Assembly (NCBI GenBank): GCA_020354155.1
Contig: CP070644.1
Coordinates: 475,766 to 497,979, forward strand
Reading direction: 5' to 3'
Source: Nitrospiraceae bacterium
Lineage (GTDB): Bacteria; Nitrospirota; Thermodesulfovibrionia; UBA6902
DNA length: 22,214 nucleotides
The translations under genes were made by a program, and so were the position numbers. Shown here one piece after another: positions 1 to 7,382 of the stretch (position 1 is its first letter; the number at the start of each line of letters is the position of its first letter). The notes under the pieces are model-generated. The model worked only from the letters and a program-made list of their open reading frames with translations. It was not told the origin of the DNA and searched no databases.

Positions 1-582
1 AAAGCAATGCTGGACATTGGACGGGCAAGCTACAGCATGAGGGATAATGACAATATTTATATGGGCAGACTAAAGGCCCGTGTCCTGGAAGCTGAAGAGG
101 AGGCGTCACGTCGATCCGGGACTGCCGAAAGGGGACCTGCCTCGGCCCGTCATTTTGATTCACTGAGTATAGGGGCAAATCGGTCTCAGTCTCCTTCCCT
201 CTCCGATGACACCGATCCAGTTTTTAGATTGCAGGCCCGTCAGATTACAGGACAGCCTGCCGGTCCCGGGATTGCAACGGGCAATGCCCGCGTCATAAAG
301 ACTGCATCAGATCTGATGAACTTTAAGCAAGGCGAAGTCCTTGTCTGCGATTCCATTGATCCCAATATGACCTTTGTTGTACCCCTTGCCAGCGCCGTTG
401 TAGAACGGAGGGGAGGCATGCTCATCCACGGCGCAATCATAGCGCGGGAATACGGCCTTCCCTGCGTCACGGGGATCTCAGGGGCAGCAGAAGTGATACA
501 TACAGGAGACCGGGTCACCGTTGACGGTTACCTGGGAATTGTGATTATCGAAAACATAACAAATGCTAACAGGGAATGTTGA
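1..582 (+). CDS. C-terminal part of a PEP synthase / pyruvate phosphate dikinase-like enzyme (5' end outside window)
   Basis: The frame is already open at base 1 (Lys-Ala before the first Met at position 7), so this is the 3' end of a longer gene. Numbering from that Met, residues 1-37 are a helical, Asp/Asn- and Arg-rich stretch of the kind found before the swivel domain in PEP synthases. Residues 38-75 are a low-complexity Ser/Pro/Arg linker. Residues 80-185 are the phosphohistidine swivel (PEP-utilising mobile) domain. The core GGMLIHGAIIARE (136-148) places His141 as the phospho-carrier. In this family the domain shuttles phosphate between an N-terminal ATP-grasp site and a C-terminal PEP/pyruvate TIM barrel. 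Here the protein stops just after the swivel domain, so no PEP/pyruvate barrel follows. It is therefore an ATP-grasp-swivel type or a rearranged dikinase, not a canonical PpsA. The ATP-grasp part is inferred and not visible. Confidence 0.85.
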   Translation, partial: KAMLDIGRASYSMRDNDNIYMGRLKARVLEAEEEASRRSGTAERGPASARHFDSLSIGANRSQSPSLSDDTDPVFRLQARQITGQPAGPGIATGNARVIKTASDLMNFKQGEVLVCDSIDPNMTFVVPLASAVVERRGGMLIHGAIIAREYGLPCVTGISGAAEVIHTGDRVTVDGYLGIVIIENITNANREC

Positions 583-969
583 AATGCCTCTATCTCACAC
601 CATATGAATTATTGATCTGCTGAACATTTTTTAGGCTCTCCAGTCTCCCCGCTGAGGTATGGCTGGAGGCCTTCCGGACCAAGATCGTTTTCCCTTTCTT
701 CACATATCTGCACTTTTTTTGAAATACAAGCCGTTCTGTTCCTTTCATGTCTAATTCACCCAAAACGTCTCCCATAACGAAGGGTTATAAGAGAATTATG
801 AATAGGATTCGTGGTAACTCACTGCAATTAAATGAATGAGGATATTCTAATAAAGTATACTTTGATAATAGGCTGCATTCTGATACCATATGTAGAAGAA
901 GCCATAAAACTGTTAGCAGAATCGAAAAGACACAAAGTACAGAACACTTATGGATACAGGAAAAGGGTC
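583..969. other. AT-rich intergenic stretch with an imperfect hairpin
   Basis: There is no convincing gene between the PEP-synthase-like gene and the preferred ChaN start. An imperfect inverted repeat spans 634-671: GGC-T-CTCCAG pairs with CTGGAG-GCC around a loop of about 19 nt. No U-run follows, so it is at best a weak terminator. The 832-969 part is in frame with the ChaN gene and could extend it, but it is AT-rich and has no Shine-Dalgarno before the ATG at 832. A TATACT at about 857 could be a -10 box. I see nothing else. Confidence 0.4.
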
Positions 970-1833
970 ATGTATATTTTGAATAAAACGAATAGAGAAA
1001 AGGCCGTCATTATATGTGTATTCCTTCTTGTTATCATTTTCACCATGGCACATGTCAGTGGTACAAGCAGAAAGATTGTAAGAGTTCATGATGAAACATT
1101 AATTACCTTCCAGGACATGATACAGGAAGTGAGCACTGCGAAGGTTATTTATATTGGCGAGCAGCATAGTGAACCTGCCCATCACAAAACTCAGCTTGAT
1201 GTTATTCAGGCATTGCATGAACAAGGACAGCCACTGGCCATTGGGATCGAGATGTTCAAAAAGGGAGATCAGCATCACCTTGATGCCTGGGTTGCGGGTA
1301 AGATGTCTGAAAAAGAGTTCATTCCTCTCTTTCTTGAGAACTGGGGCTACGGATGGAATTTCTACAGAGATATTTTTCTCTTCGCCCGGGAAAAAAAGAT
1401 TCCTCTCGTAGCACTGAATGTTCCGCAGGAGATTACAAGAAAAGTCGGGCAGACAGGCTTTCAGTCTCTAACGGATGAAGAGCTTTCGAAACTCCCCCCC
1501 GGCGTGACCTGTGAGCTTGATCAGCAATATATGGACCATCTTGTAGAGATCTTTCAGTATAAGGGAAGCACCGACAAGTCTTTCTTCTTTTTTTGTGAGG
1601 CTCAGGTACTCTGGGATCAGGCAATGGCATGGCATCTTACCGATTATATGAAGAAGAATACTGATAAAACCGTCATTGTTCTGGCAGGAGCAATTCATGC
1701 CTGGAAATATGGAATACCGAAACAGAAACAGCGCTATCTATCTGTTGAACAAAGGATTATCATCCCTGACCTGCCTGTTTCAGTAGAATTAATTACGGTA
1801 GATGATGCCGATTATTTCGTCGTCCACAGCTGA
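970..1833 (+). CDS. ChaN-family (DUF399, Tiki/TraB-like fold) exported or membrane-anchored protein
   Basis: The protein has 287 residues from this start. Residues 9-30 form one hydrophobic segment (signal peptide or anchor), and the rest would be periplasmic. From about residue 47 it carries the ChaN/DUF399 domain. It begins with a beta strand ending in GEQH (63-66), followed by a His-rich helix (EPAHHK), IGIEMF, a WGYGWNFYRDIF block, and near the end a VLAGAIHAWKYGIP strand-loop. GExH and the late AGAxH motif are conserved in ChaN. Family members have been linked to haem binding, and the wider fold includes Tiki proteases, but the biochemical role is unsettled. I chose ATG 970 because AGGA lies 8 nt upstream and it begins right at the signal segment. 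ATG 832 would add 46 residues without a visible ribosome-binding site. The gene is followed by the DUF427 relic. A SOUL haem-binding gene lies 1.3 kb downstream, so a shared haem or tetrapyrrole theme is possible but unproven. Confidence 0.82.
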   Translation: MYILNKTNREKAVIICVFLLVIIFTMAHVSGTSRKIVRVHDETLITFQDMIQEVSTAKVIYIGEQHSEPAHHKTQLDVIQALHEQGQPLAIGIEMFKKGDQHHLDAWVAGKMSEKEFIPLFLENWGYGWNFYRDIFLFAREKKIPLVALNVPQEITRKVGQTGFQSLTDEELSKLPPGVTCELDQQYMDHLVEIFQYKGSTDKSFFFFCEAQVLWDQAMAWHLTDYMKKNTDKTVIVLAGAIHAWKYGIPKQKQRYLSVEQRIIIPDLPVSVELITVDDADYFVVHS

Positions 1834-1856
1834 AAAACACTCCGGATTCCATTCTT

Positions 1857-1987
1857 ATGAAACCGAAATGAATACAGCCGGCACCCGGAGAGAAGTTCAT
1901 ATGGGATTTCCCCTTCCTCCGCGGGTTGAAGATTGTCCCGCCCTTATCAAGGTAATTTTCAATACCCTTCGCACCACCCTCCTATGA
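1857..1987 (+). pseudogene. Decayed 5' fragment of a second DUF427 gene
   Basis: Read from ATG 1857, the codons match the start of the intact DUF427 gene at 3824 one for one up to the Trp-Asp pair (TGG at 1902, the 16th codon in both copies). The relic reads MKPK-stop-IQPAPGEKFIWDF and the intact gene IRPPRIEPGPGQESVWDY. The TGA at 1869-1871 replaces an Arg codon, as a CGA to TGA change would. After 1910 a one-base shift moves the match into the next frame, where PLPPRVED...LIKVIFNTL parallels PRPPRIED...NIQVVFNNL. Similarity ends near 1972 and the frame stops at 1985. One stop, one frameshift and a missing C-terminal two thirds make this a relic. It lies between the ChaN and methyltransferase genes, so it probably records an old tandem or segmental duplication. 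Confidence 0.8.
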
Positions 1988-1998
1988 TAGTGTAAATC

Positions 1999-3054
1999 AT
2001 GGCCATTCAGTACGAACTGAGCTATACTTCACGTCTTGGGCGGCACCGCCACATCCAGTGGACGTCTGAACAGTATTCAAAAGAGCATGTCTTTGTCCCT
2101 GTCTTTAAAAAAGCATTTGTTCTTACCTTGCCCCTATCCTCATTCAATCAGAATTTGGCTCCACTTAAATACGGACGCTTCTACCCCGCACAGATTGTAA
2201 AAACTTCGTCACCTCTTCCTGCCGGCCTTTTCCGCATTACGGGAATCGATGGTATGGAGTTCACTGCTGACTTTAATCATCCCCTGGCGGGGAAAGACAG
2301 TAACCTGGAAAAAATTCCTCTCCAAAGCGAAAGTCCCCCTGTTGGAAAGCCCCACATGCTTCTTGAATGGGCAGGCATGGATGTTCCGCTCCAGGATCGG
2401 GACACAGATTACTCTATAGATCATGCTTTCCATCGTCAGGACTCTACCGATGACGCACTCTTTTATGAAAATCCGAGGAAAGTAATGCATGTTGATACAA
2501 CATGTATATCCCGCATAAATGCATTATACGAAAACTTGGTGAAGCCTCACGATACTGTCCTCGATCTCATGAGCAGCTGGCGTTCCCATCTACCCCCGCA
2601 GGCCCAACGGGTAACAGGTCTCGGAATGAACGCCGGTGAAATGGCTGACAACCCCATGCTGGAAGAATATGTAGTGCATAATTTAAACAGGGGTCATCGC
2701 CTGCCCTTCAATGACGGGATCTTTGATGCTGTTGTCAATACCGTTTCAATAGAATATCTTACAGAACCCCATCAGGTATTCTCAGACGTCAGGAGGGTGC
2801 TCAAACCCGGAGGGCGTGTCATCGTTACCTTCTCAAACAGATACTTTCCGCCGAAGACTACACGGTTCTGGGCAGAGCTGCATCCCGCGGAGCGCCTTGG
2901 ATGGGTACTCCAGTTGTTGCGCACATCAGGATTTGAAGACCTTTTCTGCCAGGTTGAAAGGGGATTAGGGCGTTCTCAGGATGACCGCTACGCAGGTCAG
3001 GTTGAAGACATGGACCCTCTCTTTGCAGTATGGGGAAAAGCTGGTATGATGTAA
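1999..3054 (+). CDS. Class I SAM-dependent methyltransferase with N-terminal FKBP/SlyD-like segment
   Basis: The protein has 351 residues and appears soluble, with no signal peptide. Residues about 75-105 hold a strand-turn ending in ADFNHPLAGKD (90-100), the hallmark of the flap region in SlyD-type FKBP prolyl isomerases. The rest of the FKBP domain is not recognisable. Residues 155-351 form a class I methyltransferase: DTVLDLMSSWRSHLP (185-199) is the SAM-binding motif I variant, GLGMN (207-211) follows, LPFNDGIFDAVVNTVSIEYL gives motif IV and VLKPGGRVIVTFSNR motif V. The LDLMSSW form of motif I is characteristic of a family found in cyanobacteria, plants and various bacteria, with no assigned substrate that I know of. 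The ATG is preceded by no clear Shine-Dalgarno and overlaps an ATGAT/ATCAT inverted repeat. It lies between the DUF427 relic and the SOUL gene. Confidence 0.85.
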   Translation: MAIQYELSYTSRLGRHRHIQWTSEQYSKEHVFVPVFKKAFVLTLPLSSFNQNLAPLKYGRFYPAQIVKTSSPLPAGLFRITGIDGMEFTADFNHPLAGKDSNLEKIPLQSESPPVGKPHMLLEWAGMDVPLQDRDTDYSIDHAFHRQDSTDDALFYENPRKVMHVDTTCISRINALYENLVKPHDTVLDLMSSWRSHLPPQAQRVTGLGMNAGEMADNPMLEEYVVHNLNRGHRLPFNDGIFDAVVNTVSIEYLTEPHQVFSDVRRVLKPGGRVIVTFSNRYFPPKTTRFWAELHPAERLGWVLQLLRTSGFEDLFCQVERGLGRSQDDRYAGQVEDMDPLFAVWGKAGMM

Positions 3055-3110
3055 ATCATGTTTCTGTCAGCAAAAGAGAATTAGAATAAATAAGGGACAT
3101 CGATAAAGAG

Positions 3111-3752
3111 GTGCGAAAGACAGGGTTCATGATTGTTATAGTGCTGATCATACTGGGAATCATATGGGTTGCCTACAGTTACCTTTCTGTGCGGGGAATA
3201 GAACATCCCCAATACGTTGTGCTGAAGAAATATCGAGGGTATGAAATCAGAGAATATGATCCCTATCTTGCAGCCGAAGTAGTGGTGAAGGGAACCCGGC
3301 AGGAATCACTCCGGAAGGGGTTTAAAATGTTGTTCGATTATATATCAGGCAATAACAGGGAACAGGAGTCCATAAAAATGACTGCTCCTGTAACTCAGCA
3401 GCCGGAAGAGAACTCACAACGAATTTCAATGACAGCTCCGGTTATGCAGGAGAAAAGGGAAGACTCCCATGTAATATCATTTATGATGCCGGCGAGCTAT
3501 ACCCCTGATACGCTTCCGGTTCCCAGGGATCCGGCAGTAACTATAGTACAGAGAGGAAGCAGGAAAGTTGCCGTTGCCCGCTTTGCCGGTTACGCCCCTG
3601 AAGAGAAGGTTATGAAAAAACAGGCAAAACTGAAAGAACTCCTTGCAAAAGATGGTTACCGGATACTTTCATCCGTGCATCTGGCACTCTACAATCCACC
3701 CTGGACACCGCCGTTTATGAGGCGCAACGAGGTAATGTTTGAGATTCAATAG
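3111..3752 (+). CDS. SOUL family haem-binding protein, membrane-anchored
   Basis: The protein has 213 residues. A single hydrophobic segment (about 7-26) forms an N-terminal anchor or signal, followed by a SOUL/HEBP domain over the remaining length. Visible family features are YVVLKKYRGYEIREYDPYLAAEV at the first strand, a GFKMLFDYISGNN helix-loop, two copies of the KMTAPV / SMTAPV motif flanking a QQPEEN insert, FMMPASY, and the C-terminal PPWTPPFMRRNEVMFEI. These are standard for bacterial SOUL proteins, whose animal and plant relatives bind haem or tetrapyrroles. The bacterial physiological role is not established. The start is ambiguous: GTG 3111 directly follows AAAGAG, whereas ATG 3129 in the same frame would begin exactly at the hydrophobic segment but has only a weak CAGGG 3 nt upstream. 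It is co-oriented with the methyltransferase (56 bp upstream) and the DUF427 gene (about 70 bp downstream), so it is probably co-transcribed. Confidence 0.85.
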   Translation: MRKTGFMIVIVLIILGIIWVAYSYLSVRGIEHPQYVVLKKYRGYEIREYDPYLAAEVVVKGTRQESLRKGFKMLFDYISGNNREQESIKMTAPVTQQPEENSQRISMTAPVMQEKREDSHVISFMMPASYTPDTLPVPRDPAVTIVQRGSRKVAVARFAGYAPEEKVMKKQAKLKELLAKDGYRILSSVHLALYNPPWTPPFMRRNEVMFEIQ

Positions 3753-3823
3753 ATCACCCTTGATGACAGGAACATGAAGTATCCTGTAATGCAGAGAAAT
3801 GTCCTGGTGCAGGGGAAGACATC

Positions 3824-4318
3824 ATAAGGCCCCCTCGCATAGAACCCGGCCCCGGACAGGAGTCGGTATGGGATTATCCGCGACCGCCGCGGATTGAAGA
3901 TTATACCGGAAATATTCAGGTGGTTTTTAATAATCTTGTCATTGCTGATACAGATAGAGCGAAGCGGGTGCTTGAAACAAGCCATCCCCCGGTTTTTTAT
4001 ATTCCCCCCCGGGATATCCAGATGCAGTATCTCATGAAAAGTCCCCGGACCTCATGGTGCGAATTCAAAGGACAGGCTCATTACTATACTATTGTTGTCG
4101 ATGGAAAAGAAGCAGAAAACGCTGCATGGTATTATCCCAACCCAACCCCTGCGTTTTCAGGCCTGAAAGACCACGTTGCCTTTTATCCCGGGCTCATGGA
4201 TTCCTGTTCTGTGAATGGCGAAAAAGTGCAGGCACAGAAGGGTGACTTTTACGGCGGTTGGATAACAAAGAACATAGTGGGCCCCTTTAAAGGCCCCGCT
4301 GGCACCCGGGGCTGGTAA
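3824..4318 (+). CDS. DUF427 domain protein with apparent AUA start codon
   Basis: This is a DUF427 protein of 164 residues if started at ATA 3824. Residues 1-25 carry the typical PGPGQESVWDYPRPPRIED leader. The DUF427 core follows: VVFNNLVIADT, RAKRVLETSHPPVFYIPP, a WCEFKGQAHYYTI strand, AAWYYPNP, and KDHVAFYPGLMDSC. The function of the family is not established. The frame is open back to 3767, but no ATG, GTG or TTG occurs in it before GTG 3920, which lies inside the domain after conserved residues. A good Shine-Dalgarno (AGGGGA, 3811-3816) sits 7 nt before ATA 3824. The relic at 1857 aligns codon for codon and has ATG exactly opposite this ATA. I therefore infer AUA initiation. Alternatives are an ATG to ATA mutation that weakened the gene, a sequencing error, or a frameshift near 3815 joining the short frame from ATG 3774. 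The stop is 13 bp before the next gene. Confidence 0.8.
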   Translation: MRPPRIEPGPGQESVWDYPRPPRIEDYTGNIQVVFNNLVIADTDRAKRVLETSHPPVFYIPPRDIQMQYLMKSPRTSWCEFKGQAHYYTIVVDGKEAENAAWYYPNPTPAFSGLKDHVAFYPGLMDSCSVNGEKVQAQKGDFYGGWITKNIVGPFKGPAGTRGW

Positions 4319-4331
4319 CATTCAGGACTAT

Positions 4332-5408
4332 ATGAAATATCTCCAGATATTGCAAGATGTGCTGCTGCCTGTCGTGACGGCCTGCATTATGAGTGTCTTT
4401 TTCATATCCGCTGCCAGCTGTGCACTGCAAAAGAGCACGAGTGATAAAGCGCATCACACCCGCACCGGGTTCACGAATCCGGATTTGATAGAAAATCCCA
4501 GTTTTTTTAAATTCCTACGCTGGCAGTGGCAGCGGCTGTGGAAAAACATACCCTCTGCTGATATTTATACTTTCCCGCTGGCATCGAACGACCCCGAGTT
4601 TCTCAGGTCAAACAGGTTACAGAAAACGCTCACCTGGATCGGACATGCCACAATGCTTATTCAGATTGATGGTGTGAATATTCTCACTGACCCCCACTTT
4701 TCTGAACGATCATCTCCGGTTCAGTGGGCAGGACCAACAAGGCTGGTACCTCCGGGGATAGCTTTCGAAGATCTGCCTCCTATCCATATTGTTTTTATTT
4801 CCCATGATCATTACGATTCCCTTGATAGGCAGTCAATTCTTAAACTCTATCATCGTCAAAATGGAAAGAATACCCGGTTTTTTGTGCCTCTGGGGATGAA
4901 GAAATGGTTCGAAAACCTCGGGGTGCTCACCTCAATTGAGATGGATTGGTGGGATGAATATCAGATGGACGCACTGAAAATAATTGCCACTCCCATGCAG
5001 CACTGGGGCAAGCGGTCAGCCTTCTCGCGGAATGAACATCTGTGGGCAAGCTGGGTCGTCATATCAAAGGATTTCCGCTTTTATTTTGGCGGAGATACGG
5101 GATATTCGAGACATTTTGCGGAAACAGGCAAAAGATATGGCCCCTTTGATCTAGCACTCCTTCCCATTGGAGCCTATGAACCGCGGTGGTTCATGAAAAA
5201 CCACCACATCAATCCCGAGGAAGCTGTTCAGGCTCATAAGGATCTCAACTCAAAAAAATCCGTGGCCATGCATTGGGGTACATTCATTCTTACCGACGAA
5301 CCCCTTGATGAGCCGCCCCGCCGGCTCAAAGAAGCCATGAAGAATGAAGGCCTCTCTGAAAAGGAGTTCCTTGTTCTACAGCATGGAGAGACGATCATTC
5401 TTGAATAA
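4332..5408 (+). CDS. MBL-fold metallo-hydrolase, NAPE-PLD-like, putative lipoprotein
   Basis: The protein has 358 residues. A hydrophobic N-terminus (about 9-28) ends in SAASC with Cys30, a weak lipobox suggesting an exported lipoprotein. The metallo-beta-lactamase core starts near 98 (TLTWIGHATMLIQIDGVNILTDP). The metal motif SHDHYDSLD has His158, His160 and Asp162; Ser163 stands where NAPE-PLD and many relatives have the final His of HxHxDH. Further NAPE-PLD-family blocks are clear: MQHWGKR, LWASWVV, FYFGGDTGYS, FDLALLPIGAYEPRWFMKNHHINPEEAV, and VAMHWGTFILTDEPLDEPP. The mammalian enzyme hydrolyses N-acyl-phosphatidylethanolamine. Bacterial homologues probably act on phospholipids or related phosphodiesters, but the substrate here is unknown. 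It follows the DUF427 gene by 13 bp (AGGA 4 nt before the ATG), so it is probably translated from the same message. An envelope lipid role would fit the neighbouring lipid-modification operon. Confidence 0.85.
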   Translation: MKYLQILQDVLLPVVTACIMSVFFISAASCALQKSTSDKAHHTRTGFTNPDLIENPSFFKFLRWQWQRLWKNIPSADIYTFPLASNDPEFLRSNRLQKTLTWIGHATMLIQIDGVNILTDPHFSERSSPVQWAGPTRLVPPGIAFEDLPPIHIVFISHDHYDSLDRQSILKLYHRQNGKNTRFFVPLGMKKWFENLGVLTSIEMDWWDEYQMDALKIIATPMQHWGKRSAFSRNEHLWASWVVISKDFRFYFGGDTGYSRHFAETGKRYGPFDLALLPIGAYEPRWFMKNHHINPEEAVQAHKDLNSKKSVAMHWGTFILTDEPLDEPPRRLKEAMKNEGLSEKEFLVLQHGETIILE

Positions 5409-5523
5409 AATATAGATGAGCCTTCTTTTTCGATTCTCCATTGTTTAGCCTGAAGATTTCAGCAATGAGCTGTTAGCGGAAGAACAGGCCAACGCAGTGT
5501 TTTCTTTCTAAAACCAGCTACTA

Positions 5524-5532
5524 TGGTATACT
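5524..5532 (+). promoter_or_regulatory. Extended -10 promoter element upstream of the radical SAM gene
   Basis: TGG-TATACT matches the extended -10 pattern TGn-TATAAT with one mismatch, 57 bp before the GTG start. No good -35 hexamer lies at 16-18 bp, as expected for extended -10 promoters. The 181 bp gap after the metallo-hydrolase gene supports a separate promoter. This is sequence pattern only. Confidence 0.35.
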
Positions 5533-5589
5533 GTTGATTTTAAAGCAGTACACAGTTTACTGCCTCTTCATAATCAGGAGAAACAAAAC

Positions 5590-7317
5590 GTGCCAAACCC
5601 ACATATACTGTTCACCACTGTCTGCCGTCCCTTTGGTGGAGAAGGCGAAGGAGACTCAGTTGGCGCTGAGCTCTTCCACCCACAGATCCCCCGGGAACAG
5701 GGAATATTCAGCTATCGGCAGGTAGTGCGCTGCTGGGCCCTTGATTATATTGCTCACAATATCGAGTCTTCTTCCGTCGTCCTCCACTATCCATCAGAAC
5801 GGGAGTTTGTTCGGGAACTGAAAAATCATCGATATGACTTCATCGGTATCAACTTTGTTGTTGCCACCTATCACAAGGTGAAGCGTATGAAACAGCTGAT
5901 TGAAATCTATGCCCCGGACACAAAAGTGATTCTCGGAGGATATGGTACCGTTTTGTCTGATGAAGAGCTTTCACCCTGTGGTGACTTCATATGCAGGGAG
6001 GAGGGGATTGGTTTTATGCGCAAGCTGCTCGGTGACAATCCAGAACGCCCTATCATGCACCCCTATGCGCCTATTGATGCACCGAGCGTATTTTCCTATC
6101 CCCGCAGATCAAAAGTAGCCCATATCACCGGTGGCCTTGGCTGTCCTAACGGATGCGACTTCTGCTGCACCTCCCACTTCTTTAAACGTAAATATATCCC
6201 CTTTGTCAAAAGCGGAGAGGAGCTGTACGGCCTCATGCTTCATATGAAGAAAGAGGCTGAAAAGGCGGGAGATGATATTAGCGGCTTTATTTTGATTGAT
6301 GAGGATTTTTTTCTCCATGAGAAAAGAGCACGGGAGTTTCTCCAGTGCGTCCGGGTGGGAGGAAAGCCCCTGTCAATCATGGGGTTTGGAAGCATCCGGG
6401 GACTTTCGAAGTACACCGCTGATGAGATCGCCGAGATGGGTTTTGAAGTAATATGGACAGCCTTCGAGGGCACTGAGTCAGGTTTTCACAAACTGAAGGG
6501 AATACAATCCATTCCGGAACTGTATGCGTCCCTGAAGTCCCGAGGCATTGCCCTTCTTACCTCTATGATCATTGGATTCCCCTACCAGGATAAAGAACAG
6601 GTCATGAAAGAATTCAATATTATTGCAGAGCTGGGACCTTCGCTTTGGCAAGTACTCATTTATTTTGCCTTTCCCGGAACCCCACTCCATGAGCAAATGG
6701 TAAGGGAAGGTCGTTACCTACCGAAGTATTCTGATAATCCGGATTACAGGACCTTCGATGGATTTTCCATGCATTTTACCCATCCTTATTTCACGGCAGA
6801 TGAAATGAAGAACCTGCAGCGGGAATTATTTCGTAAATATTATGAAACCCTTGGACCTTCTCTCCTGAGAAATCTCCGGGTATGGTTCGAAGGTTACAGA
6901 AGTCTTAGAAACTCATCAAAAAAACTCCTCAGACTCAGGGCTGAAGAATTGGGAAAATGTGTCCGTGCCGGTGCTGCCGCAACCTATCCTGCCATGTTTT
7001 TCGGGCCGAACAAAGAACGCCGCGAAGAGGCAAAGGCCTTTCTTCAAGATATAGAAAATGAAATGGGCCCCCTGTCTGCAAAAGAGCGGATTCTTTGCTG
7101 GGCAACGGTCCCCCTATCTCTTTGGACATGGATGAAATCCCGTCTCAACCTTTTCCAGCAGCCGAAACTTCTTCGAATTCAGTACCCTCCAACTCCTGCA
7201 CGGCGGTCTGAGAGGAAAGCTGTAGAACTGCATTCGTCTTTTCCTGTGACGATTCCTGCGGCGGGGACTACCTGCCCAAGCTATTCATGTGCTGTTGAAT
7301 CAAAGAATGCAGAATAG
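5590..7317 (+). CDS. B12-binding-domain radical SAM protein, substrate unknown
   Basis: The protein has 575 residues, with a GTG start behind AGGAGA (8 nt spacing). Residues about 50-150 form a Rossmann-like cobalamin-binding region (FIGINFVVATYHKVKRMKQLIE...KVILGGYGTVL). It lacks the DxHxxG base-off motif, as in many members of this superfamily. Residues 178-400 are the radical SAM barrel with the cluster motif CPNGCDFC (Cys185, Cys189, Cys192). An IDEDFF strand, WTAFEGTESGF, and GIALLTSMIIGFPYQDKEQV follow at the usual barrel positions. Family members do C- or P-methylations, rearrangements or methylthiolations using a 4Fe-4S cluster and SAM. The tail from about 405 is long, helix-rich and basic, and it ends in a low-complexity segment with two late Cys; I recognise no domain in it. 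The gene stands alone, with its own candidate promoter and a downstream hairpin, and it converges with the lipid operon. A lipid substrate is conceivable but is inferred from position only. Confidence 0.85.
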   Translation: MPNPHILFTTVCRPFGGEGEGDSVGAELFHPQIPREQGIFSYRQVVRCWALDYIAHNIESSSVVLHYPSEREFVRELKNHRYDFIGINFVVATYHKVKRMKQLIEIYAPDTKVILGGYGTVLSDEELSPCGDFICREEGIGFMRKLLGDNPERPIMHPYAPIDAPSVFSYPRRSKVAHITGGLGCPNGCDFCCTSHFFKRKYIPFVKSGEELYGLMLHMKKEAEKAGDDISGFILIDEDFFLHEKRAREFLQCVRVGGKPLSIMGFGSIRGLSKYTADEIAEMGFEVIWTAFEGTESGFHKLKGIQSIPELYASLKSRGIALLTSMIIGFPYQDKEQVMKEFNIIAELGPSLWQVLIYFAFPGTPLHEQMVREGRYLPKYSDNPDYRTFDGFSMHFTHPYFTADEMKNLQRELFRKYYETLGPSLLRNLRVWFEGYRSLRNSSKKLLRLRAEELGKCVRAGAAATYPAMFFGPNKERREEAKAFLQDIENEMGPLSAKERILCWATVPLSLWTWMKSRLNLFQQPKLLRIQYPPTPARRSERKAVELHSSFPVTIPAAGTTCPSYSCAVESKNAE

Positions 7318-7347
7318 TTTATTGAATCAAATGCTCCTTTATCTGTT

Positions 7348-7367
7348 ATTCCCTCAAAAGAGGGAAT
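7348..7367. terminator. Perfect hairpin in the convergent intergenic region
   Basis: ATTCCCTC (7348-7355) pairs perfectly with GAGGGAAT (7360-7367) across an AAAA loop, 30 bp after the radical SAM stop. There is no U-run on either side, so it may be a Rho-dependent or bidirectional stop, or half of a repeat-type palindrome together with 7383-7407. Confidence 0.4.
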
Positions 7368-7382
7368 CCAGAGCATTAGTGG

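Noticed and set aside
590..775. Minus-strand 61-codon open frame between the PEP-synthase-like and ChaN genes
   Set aside because: No ribosome-binding site, no recognisable domain, lysine-rich low-information composition, and it overlaps the only hairpin in the gap.
1869..1871. In-frame TGA in the DUF427 relic as another selenocysteine codon
   Set aside because: No hairpin follows at the right distance, the aligned residue in the intact copy is Arg rather than Cys, and a frameshift follows within 40 bases.
3774..3827. Short frame from ATG 3774 as the true start of the DUF427 gene
   Set aside because: It ends in TAA at 3825-3827 in a different frame, so a frameshift would be required. The ATA start needs no extra assumption beyond a rare codon and agrees with the relic alignment. 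It remains an alternative.
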